Shown: piece by piece, positions 4,619 through 6,965 of the stretch
Numbering within the stretch: position 1 is the first letter of the stretch
How the letters are laid out: each line of letters opens with the position of its first letter
Source of the DNA: an uncultured Collinsella sp.
GTDB taxonomy: Bacteria > Actinomycetota > Coriobacteriia > Coriobacteriales > Coriobacteriaceae
Direction: 5' to 3'
DNA length: 6,965 nt
NCBI GenBank assembly: GCA_902493125.1
Contig: CABUOF010000086.1
Span: 1 to 6,965 of the forward strand
The notes under the pieces: model-generated
Databases searched by the model: none
What the model saw: the letters and a program-made list of their open reading frames with translations, nothing else
What the model was told of the DNA's origin: nothing
Position numbers and translations under genes: made by a program

Positions 4619-6965
4619 CGACAACGCGCTGGTGGTGGCGCTCGATACCTCGACCGACATGCTTGCCTGCGCGGCAAGCTGGATTGATGGGCAGACGGGC
4701 GAGACGAAGCTCGTGAGTGGCGACCACATGTGTCGCCGTCACGCCAACGTTGAGCTCGTGAATACCGTTGATGGCGTGCTGGCTCAAGCCGGTCTGGATC
4801 GCAGCGATGTTGGTTGCTATGTGGTCGGTCGCGGCCCGGGGTCCTTTACGGGTGTGCGCATCGGCATCTCCACTGCCAAGGGCCTCGCGCGTGGTGCCAA
4901 TGTTCCGCTGCTGGGCGTGTCGACGCTCGACGCTTGCGCTTGGACGGCGTGGAAGGCTGGCGTGCGCGGCAAGCTTGGTATCTTGGCCGATGCTATGCGC
5001 GGTGAGGTATATCCGGCGCTGTATATGCTGGTCGATGAGGGTCCCGAGCGTCAATTTGAGCGCGAACACGTGGTCAAGGCCGCCGTGGCGCTCGATGAGT
5101 GGCGCCGAGCAGCGGACTGGGACCAGGTTCAGCTGACCGGTGACGGTCTCGTGCGCTATGGCAAGCTGCTGGGTGAGGACGAGACCGCCCGCTGCGTGGA
5201 GCGCGACCTGTGGTGGCCTTCGGGCGAGGGCTTGCTGCTCGCGCACGCTGCGGGTGACGGCGATCCGGCCCGCGTCCTGCCGATTTACACGCGCCTTTCG
5301 GATGCCGAGGAAAACGAGCGCAAGCGTCTTGGTCTTGCCGAGAGTGCGCAGAGCGGAATTACGGGCGTTGCCGATGAGCTCGCCGGTCGTCATCTGCAGT
5401 TCCGTCCCATGGGCGCGGCGGATGCCGAGGGCGCGAGCGCGCTGGAGGCTGCCTGCTTTGAAGGTGCCGGACACGAGGCGTGGACGCCGGGCATGTTCCT
5501 GTCCGAACTGGGCGAGGACGTCGCTGCGCCGCGTAGTTGGTGGGTGGCACACGACGACGGCAAGCTACTGGGCCTTGCCGGCGGTATGGTCGTGGACGGT
5601 GATGTGCAGATTCTGGATGTCGCCGTCGATCCGGCACATCGCCGTGAGGGCATTGCCCGCAAGCTGCTGTCGCATGTGAGCTATGATGCCCAGATGCTCG
5701 GCTGCACCACGGCTTCGCTCGAGGTCGAGGACGGCAATGAGGGCGCGATTGCGCTCTATAACGCTCTGGGCTTTACCGAGGCAGGACGGCGCCGCGGCTA
5801 CTATGGTGCCGGCAAGGATGCCATCGTCATGACGGCCCCGCTGCCCCTGGTGCTTCCGGTCGACAATGCTTCGCCCGAGCCGACGGCGGCAGAGCAGCGC
5901 GTATGGCCGCTGCCTGCGCCTGGGCGCTCCGAGGGAGAGCGTGCCGAAATTGAGCGCCGCCGCCTAGTGCTCGCTATCGAGAGTTCCTGCGACGAGACGG
6001 CCGTGGCGATTATCGATGCGGATGGCAATATGCTGGCCAACCAGGTGTCGACACAGATTGATTTCCATGCCCGCTTTGGCGGCGTGGTGCCCGAAATCGC
6101 CTCGCGCAAGCACGTTGAGGTGATTGTGAGTGTCGTGGATGCGGCGCTCGAGGATGCCGCAGCATCGCTTGGTCTTGAGGATGGAGCCATTGCCCCCAGC
6201 GAGCTTGCCGCCGTGGGCGTGACACAGGGTCCGGGCCTGGTGGGCGCGCTCGTGGTTGGCGTCGCCTTCGCCAAGGGCTTTGCCTACGCTGCCGGCAAGC
6301 CGCTCGTGTGCGTCAACCATCTGGAGGGGCACCTGTTTGCCAACCTGCTGGCGCAACCCGACCTCAAACCGCCGTTTATCTTCACGCTTGTCTCGGGTGG
6401 GCACACCATGCTCGTGCACGTGAAGGCGTGGGGCGACTACGAGGTGCTCGGTGAGACGCTCGACGACGCTGTGGGCGAGGCCTTCGACAAGGTAGCCAAG
6501 GCATTGGGTCTGGGCTATCCCGGTGGCCCCATCATTTCCAAGCTGGCCGAGACGGGCAACCCCAAGGCGATCGATTTCCCCCGTGCGCTTAACAGCAGAG
6601 GAGACTATCGCTTCTCGCTTTCGGGCCTTAAAACCGCTGTGACGCTCTACATTGAACAGGAGACCAAGGCCGGGCGCACGATTCACCTGCCCGATCTGGC
6701 AGCTTCGTTTGAGGCAGCTGTCTTTGACGTGCAGTACAAGAAGGCCAAAAACGCATTGCACGCTAGCGGATGCAAGGAATACTGCATCGGTGGCGGCGTC
6801 TCGGCCAACCCGCATCTGCGCGAGATGATGATCAAGAAGCTTGGGCGTCAGGGGATTCGCGTAACGGTGCCGCCCTTGTCTGCCTGTACCGATAATGCAG
6901 CCATGATCGCGGAGGTCGCTCGCCGTAAATTCGACCGAGGTGAAATCTCGCCGTTCGACGTCGAC
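4605..6965 (+). CDS. tsaB-rimI-tsaD: TsaB-RimI-TsaD triple fusion (t6A subunits plus N-acetyltransferase), 3' partial
   Basis: One frame runs 787 codons without a stop and leaves the window. TsaB (about 8-240) is recognised by ALDTST at its start and GPGSFTGVRIG from 77. It is the non-catalytic ASKHA partner of TsaD. A GNAT domain of RimI type (about 264-412) has LDVAVDPAHRREGIARKLL at 337-355, with acetyl-CoA loop RREGIA (346-351), then ALYNALGF (383-390) and GRRRGYY (394-400). RimI acetylates the N-terminus of ribosomal protein S18 in E. coli. A Pro/Glu/Arg-rich linker (about 413-453) leads to TsaD (454 on): ESSCDET (459-465), NHLEGH with metal ligands His572 and His576, SGGHT (597-601), DDAVGEAFDK from 620, GGVSAN (730-735), and CTDNAAM with Asp763. 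TsaD transfers the threonylcarbamoyl group to tRNA A37. Judged by E. coli TsaD, only about 10-25 residues lie beyond the window. The start overlaps tsaE by 14 nt, with a weak AAGG at 4592-4595. All three parts look intact. Confidence 0.93.
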   Translation, partial: MSLHNDNALVVALDTSTDMLACAASWIDGQTGETKLVSGDHMCRRHANVELVNTVDGVLAQAGLDRSDVGCYVVGRGPGSFTGVRIGISTAKGLARGANVPLLGVSTLDACAWTAWKAGVRGKLGILADAMRGEVYPALYMLVDEGPERQFEREHVVKAAVALDEWRRAADWDQVQLTGDGLVRYGKLLGEDETARCVERDLWWPSGEGLLLAHAAGDGDPARVLPIYTRLSDAEENERKRLGLAESAQSGITGVADELAGRHLQFRPMGAADAEGASALEAACFEGAGHEAWTPGMFLSELGEDVAAPRSWWVAHDDGKLLGLAGGMVVDGDVQILDVAVDPAHRREGIARKLLSHVSYDAQMLGCTTASLEVEDGNEGAIALYNALGFTEAGRRRGYYGAGKDAIVMTAPLPLVLPVDNASPEPTAAEQRVWPLPAPGRSEGERAEIERRRLVLAIESSCDETAVAIIDADGNMLANQVSTQIDFHARFGGVVPEIASRKHVEVIVSVVDAALEDAAASLGLEDGAIAPSELAAVGVTQGPGLVGALVVGVAFAKGFAYAAGKPLVCVNHLEGHLFANLLAQPDLKPPFIFTLVSGGHTMLVHVKAWGDYEVLGETLDDAVGEAFDKVAKALGLGYPGGPIISKLAETGNPKAIDFPRALNSRGDYRFSLSGLKTAVTLYIEQETKAGRTIHLPDLAASFEAAVFDVQYKKAKNALHASGCKEYCIGGGVSANPHLREMMIKKLGRQGIRVTVPPLSACTDNAAMIAEVARRKFDRGEISPFDVD

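Noticed and set aside
5360..5410. Possible frameshift or gene boundary between TsaB and RimI domains.
   Set aside because: Codon-by-codon reading shows one continuous frame with no stop, no start with a good Shine-Dalgarno, and a normal linker before the GNAT domain.
4503..5552. Long open frame on the minus strand (349 codons) opposite tsaE/tsaB/rimI.
   Set aside because: It lies wholly opposite well-supported coding sequence with clear TsaB and RimI motifs. Its translation is rich in Arg, His and Ala with no recognisable domain, as expected for a shadow frame in high-GC DNA.
5964..6815. Minus-strand open frame (283 codons) opposite TsaD.
   Set aside because: It is fully covered by the TsaD domain with its conserved motifs on the + strand; a shadow frame.

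Overview
The window reads as chromosomal housekeeping DNA from a high-GC Gram-positive bacterium. The best fit is an actinobacterium of the class Coriobacteriia, with a Collinsella-like relative most likely. This assignment is inferred from gene order, protein character and codon use, recalled rather than searched. All genes lie on the + strand, head to tail, with almost no intergenic space, so they probably form one operon.

Positions 1-165 are the only non-coding stretch. They hold a strong hairpin (27-49), possibly nested in a larger three-way RNA fold (2-68) and probably ending an upstream transcript. Two tandem sigma70-type promoter candidates (71-100 and 107-136) and a clear ribosome binding site for the first gene follow.

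The genes are acpS (phosphopantetheinyl transferase, 166-705), nnr (two-domain NAD(P)HX epimerase/dehydratase, 706-2322), alr (alanine racemase, 2325-3470), a family 4 uracil-DNA glycosylase with an iron-sulfur cluster (3479-4099), tsaE (t6A ATPase, 4112-4618), and a long open frame from 4605 past the window end. That last frame is one continuous protein of at least 787 residues joining TsaB, a RimI-type N-acetyltransferase and TsaD.

Functionally, the operon joins carrier-protein activation for lipid synthesis, repair of damaged NAD(P)H, D-alanine supply for the cell wall, removal of uracil from DNA, and the TsaB/TsaD/TsaE part of the machinery that puts t6A on position 37 of ANN-decoding tRNAs. 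TsaC/TsaC2, which makes the threonylcarbamoyl-adenylate, is not here and must be elsewhere. The most notable points are the triple fusion, the missing usual histidine and the C-terminal tail of AcpS, and the leader structure. I see no mobile elements, CRISPR arrays, tRNA or rRNA genes.
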